Assembly: GCA_049597955.1 (NCBI GenBank)
Contig: JBMYND010000006.1
Coordinates: 1 to 64,000 of the forward strand
Length of the DNA stretch: 64,000 nt
Source of the DNA: JAYPAN01 sp049597955
Lineage (GTDB): Bacteria; Pseudomonadota; Alphaproteobacteria; RS24
Direction of reading: 5' to 3'
Part shown: piece by piece, positions 24,949 through 34,433 of the stretch
Numbering within the stretch: the first letter of the stretch is position 1
Layout of the letters: every line of letters begins with the position of its first letter
Program-made: the position numbers and the translations under genes
Notes under the pieces: generated by a model
Seen by the model: the letters and a program-made list of their open reading frames with translations, nothing else
Database searches by the model: none
Told to the model about the DNA's origin: nothing

Positions 24949-26420
24949 TAATTGGCACCCATATATTTCATAAGATATTGCTCGTGGGTCGGCACGTCCC
25001 TTAATCTTTCTTCAATTGGCAGGTGAAGGCCGTCCAAAAAGGTTTTTAATTCATCATCCGACATTCGCGCCGTCAGTTGATGCCAACTTTCTGGCTTCAA
25101 GCCCTGACCCAACATGACCTGCACCCAACTTTCCTCTTCAAAAAGCATATTATCTCGGTAAGGAACGGATCCTGTGGCAATAAACAGATCGACCGCAGCC
25201 TTCACCGAGGCTGGCACCTCAACCTTTTGACATTTCTGCCAAAATGGCTCCGGGCGATTATTGAGCAAATAATGAAGAATAATGAAATCTTTTGTTCTGT
25301 CCCAATCATCACAGGTTTTCTGATTAAACAGGTTTACATTATCAGGCTTATGCTCAATTGATACTTGGTGACGGATAAACTTCAAAAGAGCTTCGTGAAT
25401 AAAGAAAATGCTCGTGGATTCCAGCGGCTCCAAAAATCCGGCCGACAAGCCGACAGCCAAGCAATTGTTTTTCCAATGTTCGCGCCTCATTCCCGGGGTA
25501 AACCGAATATGATTCGGCTTGCTGATAACCTCGCCATCTACGGATGATAAAAGTTTATCTAATGCTGCCTCATCATCCAGAAATGCTGAGGAATACACTA
25601 TGCCATTGCCCGTCCGGCTATTCAGCGGTATCCGCCACTGCCAACCTGCCTCGTGGGCAATTGACCTTGTATATGGCACGGGCGCTTTAACTTTTTCGGT
25701 TTGGACTGCAATCGCCCGATCACAAAACAAATGATGCGACCAGTCTTCGAATGGAACGCCCAACGCCTCGCCTATCAAAAGGGCACGAAAACCAGTGCAA
25801 TCAATAAAGAAATCACCCGCGAAACTGCGCCCGTCACTTAACTCCAATGAAACAATGTCGCCCGATTCACTGTCTTGATTGACTTTAGATATTTTACCTT
25901 CCACACGCCGAACCCCTGCCCGCTCGCATTTTTGACGAAGCAATTTGGCATAGGCGGCCGAGTCAAAATGATAGGCGTAAGTTATGCCGCAATCATGAGA
26001 AAAAACGCCGCGCTCTGCCGCCACAGCTTCGGCACTAAAGGTGTCATAAGGATAATCCAACCCCCTTTTTTCGGCTGACAACCAGTAATGTTGGAAGGAC
26101 GCTGCCCAATGTTTCAAACCCGTCTCTCCAAAGGCATGATAGTAAGATGCGCCCTGTTCCTTCCAATTCTCAAATTTAATGCCAAGTTTGAAACTTGCAT
26201 TAGTCGCGGACACAAATTGTGCCTCGTCAAGACCAAGAATGTGATGAAAAGTTTTTATTGGTGGTATGGTTGCTTCACCAACGCCAATTGTTCGAATCTC
26301 ATCGGACTCAATCAACACAATATCCGCAACATGCTGCATAAACTTGCTTAGCACCGCGGCAGCCGACCATCCGGCGGTTCCTCCACCGGCAATAATGTAT
26401 TTCTGTTTTTTTTCCGTCAT
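24948..26420 (-). CDS. Flavin-dependent tryptophan halogenase family protein (second copy)
   Basis: The product has 490 residues. It shows the FAD-binding 'GGGTAGW' (12-18), catalytic-type Lys78 in 'FKLGIKFENW' (equivalent to Lys79 of PrnA), the halogenase motif WxWxIP as 'GWQWRIPL', and 'LEPLESTSI' with the conserved Glu-Ser. All residues needed for hypohalous-acid chemistry therefore appear present. Known members chlorinate or brominate indoles using reduced FAD; family members inside TonB-receptor loci have no firmly known native substrate. It follows the first halogenase by 51 bases and overlaps GH16 by one base. Composition is AT-richer than the flanking housekeeping genes. Confidence 0.88.
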   Translation of the reverse strand: MTEKKQKYIIAGGGTAGWSAAAVLSKFMQHVADIVLIESDEIRTIGVGEATIPPIKTFHHILGLDEAQFVSATNASFKLGIKFENWKEQGASYYHAFGETGLKHWAASFQHYWLSAEKRGLDYPYDTFSAEAVAAERGVFSHDCGITYAYHFDSAAYAKLLRQKCERAGVRRVEGKISKVNQDSESGDIVSLELSDGRSFAGDFFIDCTGFRALLIGEALGVPFEDWSHHLFCDRAIAVQTEKVKAPVPYTRSIAHEAGWQWRIPLNSRTGNGIVYSSAFLDDEAALDKLLSSVDGEVISKPNHIRFTPGMRREHWKNNCLAVGLSAGFLEPLESTSIFFIHEALLKFIRHQVSIEHKPDNVNLFNQKTCDDWDRTKDFIILHYLLNNRPEPFWQKCQKVEVPASVKAAVDLFIATGSVPYRDNMLFEEESWVQVMLGQGLKPESWHQLTARMSDDELKTFLDGLHLPIEERLRDVPTHEQYLMKYMGAN

Positions 26421-26471
26421 CTGCTATCTCATCTCATTTAACTGATACATCGCAATACCCGCACAACCCGG

Positions 26472-27950
26472 CTAGGCAACGCTCTCAAATTCGGCTTTAA
26501 GATAGTCCGAATGACCAGGCATCAGCCCTACCTTGCGACCAATGTCGCGTGAAATTTGTTCAAGAAGGCCCAAGATTTGGGTCTCTGACATATCATAAAC
26601 CTTTGGGTGAACTGATTTTGGCATAATCCCCTGCCCCAGCATGACTTGTATCCACGAGTTTTCAGTGAATAAATCCTCCAAATTCCTGAAAACAGAACCC
26701 GTTTGTTCGAATAAAGCTACGCGGTGACGCAGGCTTTCGGGCACATTTAGGTTCTGGCATTCCTTCCAAAATGGATTGTCTTTTTGATTAACCCAATAAT
26801 GCAGAAGCAAAAAATCTCGCGCTTGGAGAGCCTCTTTTTCCACCAAATTATTGTATTCTCGAATGCTCTCAGACGGTGTTTCGCCTAATGAGAGAAGCCG
26901 TATCAAGCGAGAAAGACTGAAATGAATCAGATGAATACTCGTCGATTCCAATGGTTCCAAAAAGCCTGCTGATAGACCAATGGCAATACAATTTTTATAC
27001 CATTGTTGTTTCCGAACACCTGTCCGAAACTTTATAAAATTAGGTTTGGAAATTGGCTCTTCGTTCAAATCACTGAAAAATTGATTATATGCGCTATCGT
27101 CATCCATAAAATGACTGCAATATATGAAGCCATTTCCTACCCTATGTTGCAAGGGAATTTGCCAGCGCCAACCTGCACTATGCGCGACAGACCGTGTAAA
27201 GGGAGGCTGTTCCCCCTTTAGTTCAGTTTGAAACGCAATTGCGCGGTCGCACATAAGCAGGTCAGACCAATCATCATAACCAATGCCGAGTGCTTCGCCG
27301 ATTAGCAGCGCCCGAAAGCCAGTGCAGTCAATGAAAATATCTCCATTTACGAGCCTGCCATCGGTCAAATGCAGAGAGGCAATTTCTCCGGTTTGCGGGG
27401 CCAAATTCACTTTTTCTATTTTTCCTTCCAATCGCGCCACACCGCGTTTTTCTGAGAGGCTTCTGAGAAACTTTCCATATAATCCCGAGTCCAAATGATA
27501 GGCGTATGACAATCCATATTGCCGTGAAAATTTATTATGGGCAGCTGCAATACTTTCGAAACTGTAAATATGGTAGGGGTTTGGGTTGCCGAGACCCTTA
27601 GCACCAAGCCAAAAATGCTGAAAACCGGAGGACCAGTGATCTATGCCTGTTGTTCCAAAAGAGTGGAAATAATCGACACCTTCCTGAGACCAGTTTTCAA
27701 AATTAATACCCAACTTAAATGTGGCATTGGTCGCGCGCATAAAGTCATCTTCATCAATGCCAGCCAATTCGTGAAATTTGCGAATGGTCGGAATTGTCGC
27801 CTCGCCGACGCCAACTGTCCCTATCTCATCGGACTCAACAAGAATGATTTCAAAGACTTTGCCAAATAGATTACTCAATAGCGCCGCAGCAGACCAGCCA
27901 GCTGTGCCACCACCGGCAATGACAATTCGTTTTTGTCGTGATATCTGCAA
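26472..27950 (-). CDS. Flavin-dependent tryptophan halogenase family protein (first copy)
   Basis: The product has 492 residues, a diverged paralogue of the next gene. It shows 'GGGTAGW' (13-19), Lys79 in 'FKLGINFENW', 'GWRWQIPL' and 'LEPLESTSIHLIH'. The start is TTG 27950, supported by GGGAG at 27957-27961 with six-base spacing; no ATG lies before the FAD motif. The ribosome-binding site overlaps the stop of the cupin gene, so the pair is translationally linked. The two copies differ most in the C-terminal third, suggesting different substrates or partners. Confidence 0.88.
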   Translation of the reverse strand: MQISRQKRIVIAGGGTAGWSAAALLSNLFGKVFEIILVESDEIGTVGVGEATIPTIRKFHELAGIDEDDFMRATNATFKLGINFENWSQEGVDYFHSFGTTGIDHWSSGFQHFWLGAKGLGNPNPYHIYSFESIAAAHNKFSRQYGLSYAYHLDSGLYGKFLRSLSEKRGVARLEGKIEKVNLAPQTGEIASLHLTDGRLVNGDIFIDCTGFRALLIGEALGIGYDDWSDLLMCDRAIAFQTELKGEQPPFTRSVAHSAGWRWQIPLQHRVGNGFIYCSHFMDDDSAYNQFFSDLNEEPISKPNFIKFRTGVRKQQWYKNCIAIGLSAGFLEPLESTSIHLIHFSLSRLIRLLSLGETPSESIREYNNLVEKEALQARDFLLLHYWVNQKDNPFWKECQNLNVPESLRHRVALFEQTGSVFRNLEDLFTENSWIQVMLGQGIMPKSVHPKVYDMSETQILGLLEQISRDIGRKVGLMPGHSDYLKAEFESVA

Positions 27951-27960
27951 AACAAACTCC

Positions 27961-29016
27961 CTATCTGACCAATTTAGTCTGCAAATACCGGCGCAAATAA
28001 TTTCCGGTTCTCGGCGTCAATTTTTCATGAATGCCCATCGCATTGCTTGGTATGTGTTCAAAAAGTTCAGGCCTATGATTGAACACATAGGAATCAAACA
28101 TTTCTTTCCAAAAGTCTTTCTTATCTTGCGGTAAGTCCCTGATAGACCAAAGCGCATGCCAGAGGGCGTATTCGGGTTCGCCAAGAAAGGCACCGTCTTC
28201 GTGCCACCAATAATTCACCAATATGTTGAACTTTTGCAAACCCTCAACATGATGCCACCACATGCTTGGAATAAAAATCAGGTCGCCCGGTTCCAGCGTC
28301 GCCTGATAGGCCGTGGAAAGCGCCTCTGAAAATCTCGGATATTTTTCAAAATCCGGATTGGCGAAATCGACCATGCTGATAGCACGCCCTGCCGGCGTCT
28401 TGTGCATTGGCCCCAAATAGAGATTTTTATACTGGTCGGGCGGAAACAAAATGAAATGCCTTTGACCTGCGGCAACACAAGCAAAGTTATCTGTATAATC
28501 ACTGTGTGCCGGAATGCGTGTTTTGGTTCCTGTCCATATGGAGCAGCGGACTGAATTGCGATCAAATTCGAAGGGATTGTCATCGACAAAACCGGGCAAA
28601 TGTTTTCGCACCTCCAGCGAACCGGAATAAATCATCGACTGACAAGCATCGAATTCAGAATTCTTCATATCCTCAAAAATTGAGGCCAGGTTTTCACTGG
28701 TTTCAATAAAGTTTAAGTCCATTTCAGAGGTATAAGTTACATAATTGCCCGCTTCAGGCTTACCTCTAAAGACACCGCAAGGGCGGCCTTCATAAAATGA
28801 TAGTAGATAGCGGCGCGCGTCATCATTGGATTTTTGACTGGCTTTCACAAGGGGCCAATCAGAAACAATGCCTCGAACAATAAATGGCTTGCGCTCCCCA
28901 ATGTGCTGGATAAGGTCACCCACATTGTCTACAGACTTGGTCTCAATACTATTCGGTATTTTTAGATTCGTAACTTCAGTCTCTGAACCAATTGGGCTTT
29001 TGTCATCAGGCCGCAT
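27961..29016 (-). CDS. Cupin-like (JmjC/cupin_8) Fe(II)-dependent oxygenase family protein
   Basis: The product has 351 residues. A JmjC-like core carries 'PAHSDYTDN' (His171, Asp173) and 'SMWWHHVEG' (His255/256), the iron-binding set of cupin_8 asparaginyl or lysyl hydroxylases; 'KPFIVRGIVSDWP' near 43-55 is the usual family start. ATG 29016 follows CGGAGGAAG. It lies between SapC and the halogenases. It could hydroxylate a protein or an imported ligand; which one is not known. Confidence 0.82.
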   Translation of the reverse strand: MRPDDKSPIGSETEVTNLKIPNSIETKSVDNVGDLIQHIGERKPFIVRGIVSDWPLVKASQKSNDDARRYLLSFYEGRPCGVFRGKPEAGNYVTYTSEMDLNFIETSENLASIFEDMKNSEFDACQSMIYSGSLEVRKHLPGFVDDNPFEFDRNSVRCSIWTGTKTRIPAHSDYTDNFACVAAGQRHFILFPPDQYKNLYLGPMHKTPAGRAISMVDFANPDFEKYPRFSEALSTAYQATLEPGDLIFIPSMWWHHVEGLQKFNILVNYWWHEDGAFLGEPEYALWHALWSIRDLPQDKKDFWKEMFDSYVFNHRPELFEHIPSNAMGIHEKLTPRTGNYLRRYLQTKLVR

Positions 29017-29046
29017 CTGCTTCCTCCGCCTCAAAATAATTTGAAA

Positions 29047-29772
29047 TTATTTATCAATAAGAGCGTTTTTTCGTTCAATTAAATCTCCAAGCCGAGCCAA
29101 TGACGCAACGGCCAAATAACACGGCATAAGATAGCCTTTATCACTCAGTTTTTTGAGCGACTGCGCGGGCAACTCGTTTAACCGCTCAACGTTCACGCCA
29201 TAAAACCCGGTAATTGTTTTCTGCGTTTTATCTTTGAATTTTAAGTCTGCATTAAACGGTTCGAGCAGGTCGTAATCGCGCAGCATTTGGATGAAGCCTA
29301 TTCCTTTTTTGCGACCGCTATAACATAGCTCCAATTGAGAAATACGGCCTTTTAAGAATTCAGTGTGTTGCCCATTTTCATCAAAGAGGGCCTCCCCCTC
29401 ATCAGGGTCAGTCGTTAATCGACTGCTTGAAGTATCTATGAAAACACTACCCCTCTGGGGATCATTGGGATCCTCGCCCACCATGAAGGGACGAATTTTC
29501 ATGGTCAAAGGAAATTGAGGATTGGGGTAGCCTTGAAGGTTAAGGAAGAGATTTTCATTCTGCTCCAGCCCCATCAATGCGACGCAAAGAAAATCATCGC
29601 CGTCGCTATCCACATTTTCCCGAAAAATGAGCGGAAAGTGCCCGGAAAGCACGACAAACTCTTCCGGAAATGTGACAGCTGCCATGATGTTGTCACCAAA
29701 ATCTGATGAAAAGCCCTGCTTCACCCTAAGGTTTGCATGCTTTACGGATGACAATATTTCGACGTTGCTCAC
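29047..29772 (-). CDS. SapC family protein
   Basis: The product has 241 residues, hydrophilic and without a signal peptide. 'FPEEFVVLSGHFPLIF', 'PLTMKIRPFMVG' and 'GLEQNENLF' fit the SapC family (named for an S-layer-associated protein of Campylobacter), which is common beside TonB receptors, cupins and halogenases. Its function is unknown. The start is GTG 29772 behind GGAGGTG. It is the first gene after the hairpin that follows the TonB receptor. Confidence 0.8.
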   Translation of the reverse strand: MSNVEILSSVKHANLRVKQGFSSDFGDNIMAAVTFPEEFVVLSGHFPLIFRENVDSDGDDFLCVALMGLEQNENLFLNLQGYPNPQFPLTMKIRPFMVGEDPNDPQRGSVFIDTSSSRLTTDPDEGEALFDENGQHTEFLKGRISQLELCYSGRKKGIGFIQMLRDYDLLEPFNADLKFKDKTQKTITGFYGVNVERLNELPAQSLKKLSDKGYLMPCYLAVASLARLGDLIERKNALIDK

Positions 29773-29795
29773 GTTTTCACCTCCAAAAATAAAAT

Positions 29796-29840
29796 GGGCA
29801 GCGCCTCTAAAACACTTTACGCATTTGAAAGGCGCTGCCC
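29796..29840 (-). terminator. Hairpin between the TonB receptor and SapC genes
   Basis: A perfect 11-pair stem GGGCAGCGCCT/AGGCGCTGCCC (29796-29806 with 29830-29840) has a 23-base loop and, read leftward, is followed by ATTTTATTTTT. It could be a partial terminator or an RNA-stabilising processing hairpin, giving more receptor than downstream enzymes. Confidence 0.75.
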
Positions 29841-29859
29841 TTATATTATGGAAAAAGTT

Positions 29860-32800
29860 CTACATTTTCCAACGCAAACCAATATAGTGTTTTGCGTGAC
29901 CTTGGCTAACCCAAGTTACATATGCTGGGTTATTCCGCTCAAATGTGCGACGGCCTTCCTCACCGAGGTTTATGCCATCATAGGTGATGGTAATCCCAGC
30001 TTCCGGAAACGAGTAACTCAAGTTGACATCAATAGACTCATACTCTTCCGTATAGCCAGATGATGTGCCGCTATAGTTCAAGAAACGGTCACGCCAGTTC
30101 CATGCAACCCTACCGCTAAAGTCACCTTGTTCATAGTAACCGATAAGGTTGGCACTGTCACTAATGCCGATAATGGCAAACTGACTGTCTGCTTGAGAAT
30201 TCGGAACAGTATCATCATATTCTGCATCAGTATCGACAAGGGTCATATTGGCAATAATGCCAAACCCTGAAAGATCCAGACCAAAAAGCGTTCTGTCGCT
30301 GAAATCATGTTGAATGGCAAGCTCGAGACCTGACACGTCTTCCTCACGATCACTTACAGCAGGCAGTGCGTTTCTAAACAACACAAGCTCATTGGTATCA
30401 TCGGCAAGGATTGATGAACCCGGCCCAGGATTGGTTACCGGTGTGCCATCGGCCAAGTAAGCCGGGTTACGGATGCCCTGGACATTAATATAACTAATTC
30501 CAGACCCAACGTAATTGCTCACGGTTTTTTGGAAGTAACCCAATGACGCATAACTTCTGTCACCATAGTAATATTCTGCTGAGACGTCATAGTTGATTGT
30601 CTCAAATGGTTCCAGCGCCGGATTACCCGATGAAGAATTACCGGTTTCACCCTGCGTGCCTTTTTGGGCACTCAACAGAGGATTAATGGCAACGCCACCG
30701 CGAAGGTTTCCATAGCCTTGCCGCGTAATTGTCTTGCTGACAGCGGCACGGAGCTTCAATTCATCCGAATAGTCTATGTCAAAATCAATAGACGGCAACA
30801 GAACATCGTAGCTCCCTTGACCCGACGAGGCCACATTGTTACCCGATGGCGGAGCATTGATATCATCCGCACCATCAACCCAAGTAGGTTGACCATAAAT
30901 AGGCACCAATGAGGATGAAGTCACGTCCGTTTCTTCATACCGCAAACCGACAACCACTGAAGCGGGCTTGTCCATCAGGTCAAAGTCTTTGTTTGCCTGA
31001 ACATAGAATGAGGTTGTTTCCTCTTCGAAAGTATCGAAAGTGGTATAATCGGCTTTACAGTCAGCAATATCGGCGGTTCCGCAGATAAGAATACCAGCAT
31101 CGCCAGGATTGTCTCTTTGGAAGCCTGAATATGCCTCAAAGTAACGGTCATAAGTTGACCTGACAAATTGCGGGAATATCAGATTGCTGCCACCCAGACG
31201 GTCAAAATATTGCCGTAAATCTGTGAGGCCAGATGCCCATATTGCCGTATCGTGACGTGATCCAACTTCGGCAGTGCCCCATTGTGGAGCCAAGCCACCC
31301 CAGTTACCGGCGGCAATTTCACCAAACGCACTCTCGACCGTATTGGTATGAAGTGACACACCAAACTCAAGCGTGTCTACATAGTCCTCAAAATCACTGC
31401 CAGCCGCATCAAACACACCATTCACTTGGAGCTGCTCGATTTCAGCCATGTTACGGCTGTTAATGTTGGTCGCACCGGTAAAGAATGACTGAGTTGGCTG
31501 GATGACATCAGCCAACACTTGATCATCAAACCGCATGACGATGTTCGGAATCTCTTGGTCATAATTGACAGTCCAATTATTGGCCAAAGACCTGATAGCA
31601 CCAATCGAAGCCGAAGAACCATAAGGGCTCAAAGGCAGAGATTCAGACTGGCTGTCATGATAGTCGAAAGCCAGAACAAGTCTTTCGGACGCGTCCCACT
31701 CAAGATTGAGGCCGACCGATTCCATCTCTGTAATATTGTTTTGATACATCATTGCAGAGTCGAGGTCGTCTGTGCCACGCCCGTTATCAAGGTCAGCAGG
31801 GTTGCCGTCGCGTCCCCATGTGTTCCAGGCCGCATGATTATAGGTCATGGAAATCGGAGTAGCCGGATTACCCGGGCCCCAAACAGTGTCCATGCCATAT
31901 TGCTGCCAAGATGCATCCGATGACCAAACAGTCAAACGAGATTCATTGACCTCATGCTCCAATTCCGCCGAAGTGTAATCCAGAGTCGCTGTCAGATTAT
32001 CCATCAATTGTGCTTGGAATGTTATCTGATAGTTATTGCGGTCTTGGTCAATTTCGTCGACATAATAGCCTGCGCCATCATGAAGGTTTGCAATCAATAC
32101 GCCATCAGCAGGCGCATTGGTGAGCGTATCCCCATTGTAGAGACCTACTTCGTCATTGGCCTGAACTTTTATGTTAGAACCCATGGCCTCAAAGCCGCTG
32201 GCCCAGCTATGCCGGAATGAACCAACCGTGTGGTGCGTGCTGTTTTGAATAGCGGTAACGGCCACGCCAACCCGGTCATCCAAAAACGTTCCCATGGCGA
32301 GAAACGACACTTCATTGCCGTTTTCCGGATCTGAGTCGTCTTGGACTGATTTTACACCCACGGTTGCGCTAAAGCCAGGCGCATCCAAAGGCCGCGAAGT
32401 GCGAATATCAATGGTTGAGCCGACGCCACCTGATGCGGTTTTGGCTTTGGCTGTTTTATAAATATCAACCCTTGAGACAGCTTCTGGCGCAAGATTGCCA
32501 AAATCGAATGACCGCGTGCTCGGCGCGCTGGCAAAGTTACCCAATGTGGAGGTCGGCATTGTCCGACCATTCAGCGTCACCAGATTGTAATCTGCGCCAA
32601 ACCCGCGAACAGTGACATATTGACCTTCGCCCGACAGGGTTGAGCGGTCAATAGAGACGCCTGTTACACGCTGCAGTGATTCCGCCAAATTGGAATCAGG
32701 GAATTTACCCATATCTTCTGCAGAGATTGAATCGACGATACCTTTAGCATTTCGCTTGATATCAACCGAACGCTCCAAACTGCCGCGAATGCCTTTTACG

Positions 32801-32928
32801 ACAACTTCATCGACATTATCTGACGCTTCCTGCGCCAGAGTTGCGCTCGTTGTGAGAACAATTGCTGCGGCCGAAGCGCCGGTCAGCAATGCACCTTTCA
32901 TGGTGCGGTTGGACGAATTGAATTTCAT
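29860..32928 (-). CDS. TonB-dependent receptor for a glucan oligosaccharide (predicted)
   Basis: The product has 1022 residues with a signal peptide (about 1-32, 'LAQEAS'). The TonB box 'DEVVVKG' lies at about 40-46, the plug at about 50-190 ('NLAESLQRVTGVSI', 'TVRGFGADYNLVTLNGRTMP'), then a 22-strand-type barrel ending in aromatic 'YIGLRWKM'. It belongs to the large polysaccharide-uptake receptors found with halogenase/SapC genes. ATG 32928 follows GGAGGGAG. It is first in the leftward operon and carries an operator upstream. The ligand is inferred from the GH16 and GH3 neighbours. Confidence 0.9.
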   Translation of the reverse strand: MKFNSSNRTMKGALLTGASAAAIVLTTSATLAQEASDNVDEVVVKGIRGSLERSVDIKRNAKGIVDSISAEDMGKFPDSNLAESLQRVTGVSIDRSTLSGEGQYVTVRGFGADYNLVTLNGRTMPTSTLGNFASAPSTRSFDFGNLAPEAVSRVDIYKTAKAKTASGGVGSTIDIRTSRPLDAPGFSATVGVKSVQDDSDPENGNEVSFLAMGTFLDDRVGVAVTAIQNSTHHTVGSFRHSWASGFEAMGSNIKVQANDEVGLYNGDTLTNAPADGVLIANLHDGAGYYVDEIDQDRNNYQITFQAQLMDNLTATLDYTSAELEHEVNESRLTVWSSDASWQQYGMDTVWGPGNPATPISMTYNHAAWNTWGRDGNPADLDNGRGTDDLDSAMMYQNNITEMESVGLNLEWDASERLVLAFDYHDSQSESLPLSPYGSSASIGAIRSLANNWTVNYDQEIPNIVMRFDDQVLADVIQPTQSFFTGATNINSRNMAEIEQLQVNGVFDAAGSDFEDYVDTLEFGVSLHTNTVESAFGEIAAGNWGGLAPQWGTAEVGSRHDTAIWASGLTDLRQYFDRLGGSNLIFPQFVRSTYDRYFEAYSGFQRDNPGDAGILICGTADIADCKADYTTFDTFEEETTSFYVQANKDFDLMDKPASVVVGLRYEETDVTSSSLVPIYGQPTWVDGADDINAPPSGNNVASSGQGSYDVLLPSIDFDIDYSDELKLRAAVSKTITRQGYGNLRGGVAINPLLSAQKGTQGETGNSSSGNPALEPFETINYDVSAEYYYGDRSYASLGYFQKTVSNYVGSGISYINVQGIRNPAYLADGTPVTNPGPGSSILADDTNELVLFRNALPAVSDREEDVSGLELAIQHDFSDRTLFGLDLSGFGIIANMTLVDTDAEYDDTVPNSQADSQFAIIGISDSANLIGYYEQGDFSGRVAWNWRDRFLNYSGTSSGYTEEYESIDVNLSYSFPEAGITITYDGINLGEEGRRTFERNNPAYVTWVSQGHAKHYIGLRWKM

Positions 32929-32992
32929 AGACTCCCTCCTTGAAAACCCAACTGATCTGGTCAGACGACCGGATGAAGGAGAAAAAAGCGTA

Positions 32993-33034
32993 ATTGTCCA
33001 TCATTGTCAATAAAACTTTTAACGATAGGACAAT
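32993..33034 (-). promoter_or_regulatory. LacI-type operator upstream of the TonB receptor operon
   Basis: ATTGTCCATCATTGTCAAT (32993-33011) matches the site at 23082-23100 in 18 of 19 bases; read leftward it contains TTGACA as a possible -35, although no clear -10 follows. A further GACAAT half-site lies at 33029-33034, with another at 33096-33101. Nothing else is recognised in the gene-free stretch 32929-33239. Confidence 0.55.
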
Positions 33035-33239
33035 AATACTGTCATCAATTGGCCACATTATTGGCACTGAGACAAAAATGTCACAGGCTGGAAAGGACAA
33101 TAAAGCCCGGCTCAAAGGAGATAATTGGACAAATAGCCGGCGCGCGGCGGCCCGGCAGGTGCCGGTAAACCGTCAAGTCACGGCGTTAACGCATGACGTT
33201 AAATCAAGGCGTCAAGTCAGCAAGATTTTGGGATAGACG

Positions 33240-34292
33240 CTATCTGCCCGTGACAGCGGATGGCAAAGCCGCAGAAATTGGCGCATCCGCCGTTGATTGG
33301 CGCACATGCAGCTTATGCGGCAAAATGCGGATAATCGGGTCAAATTGGTCAAGCTCGGGATATTTGCCAAGCTGGTTGACCGCCTCAGCCGCAATATCCT
33401 CAAAGGGCTGCGAAACCGTGGTCAATTGCGGCCAAATCACTTTGGAAATATAGGAATCGTCAAAGCCGACAATCGACAAATCTTCCGGCACACGATAGCC
33501 CATGCGATTGGCAATCATCAGCGCGGCGGCGGCCATTTCATCATTGGCACAAAAAATGGCGGTTGGCCGCTGGTCTTCGGGCAGGGACAATAATTCTTCC
33601 GTGCAGCGCAGGGCCAGCTTAAAACTAAACCGCCCTTCGCGGGTTAAATCTTGTGGATTATAATTCAGTTTCGCCCGCAAAATCGCATCCTCAAAGCCCT
33701 GATAGCGCAACAGCGTGGCGACATGGCCCATATCGCCGGAAATATGGGCAATGCGCTTATGACCCAAATTAACCAGCAAATTGGTCACTTCCGTCGCCGC
33801 CTGCTTTTCATCAATCAGCACGGAAACCGTTGACGGCACAGTCCGCGAGGGCGAAATCAGCACGAAATTAACATCATTGGCGCGCAATAAGGCATGCAAT
33901 TCGGTAGAATCGCAAAGCGGCGGCACCAGCACCATGTTTTTTATTTTGGTGCGGGTCAGGAAAGAATCGACCTGGCTGGCCCAGTCACTGCTGGTTTCGT
34001 CAAATAATTCGACCACCAAATAACGCCGCGCTTTGGAGCAGGCGCTCAAAAAGGCGTGATTGAGGCTGGCTTGATAGCCACTGCTCGGATCGCCATATAA
34101 CATGCCGATACTTAAGGAATCGCCGAGCCGCATTTGCCGCGCAATGGAACTTGGCGAATAATCAAGCTCATCAATCGCCGCCTGCACCTTGCTGCGCGTG
34201 CGCTGGCTGATATGCTTATAATTGTTCAAAACCCGCGAAACGGTTTTAATCGAAACGCCGGCTTTGGCAGCGACATCATGGATTGTGCTCAT
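33240..34292 (-). CDS. LacI-family transcriptional regulator
   Basis: The product has 350 residues. The N-terminal helix-turn-helix 'TIHDVAAKAGVSIKTVSRVL' (3-22) and hinge 'YSPSSIARQMR' precede a periplasmic-binding-like sensor domain (about 60-335) with 'IAHISGDMGH' and 'IFCANDEMAAAAL'. It probably represses the surrounding glucan genes until a sugar binds. It is divergent from GH3 and follows the receptor operon's operator region. Confidence 0.92.
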   Translation of the reverse strand: MSTIHDVAAKAGVSIKTVSRVLNNYKHISQRTRSKVQAAIDELDYSPSSIARQMRLGDSLSIGMLYGDPSSGYQASLNHAFLSACSKARRYLVVELFDETSSDWASQVDSFLTRTKIKNMVLVPPLCDSTELHALLRANDVNFVLISPSRTVPSTVSVLIDEKQAATEVTNLLVNLGHKRIAHISGDMGHVATLLRYQGFEDAILRAKLNYNPQDLTREGRFSFKLALRCTEELLSLPEDQRPTAIFCANDEMAAAALMIANRMGYRVPEDLSIVGFDDSYISKVIWPQLTTVSQPFEDIAAEAVNQLGKYPELDQFDPIIRILPHKLHVRQSTADAPISAALPSAVTGR

Positions 34293-34433
34293 ATGCTATT
34301 CTCACTTTTTCCATATGTTGCCCCAAACCGGTTTACAAAGCCAGAAAATTTGCAACATAACTCTCTATATCAACAAAACCGCAAACCCATCATTTGCTCT
34401 AATGGTTTTGTCTTCAAAATGTCCCATAAAATG

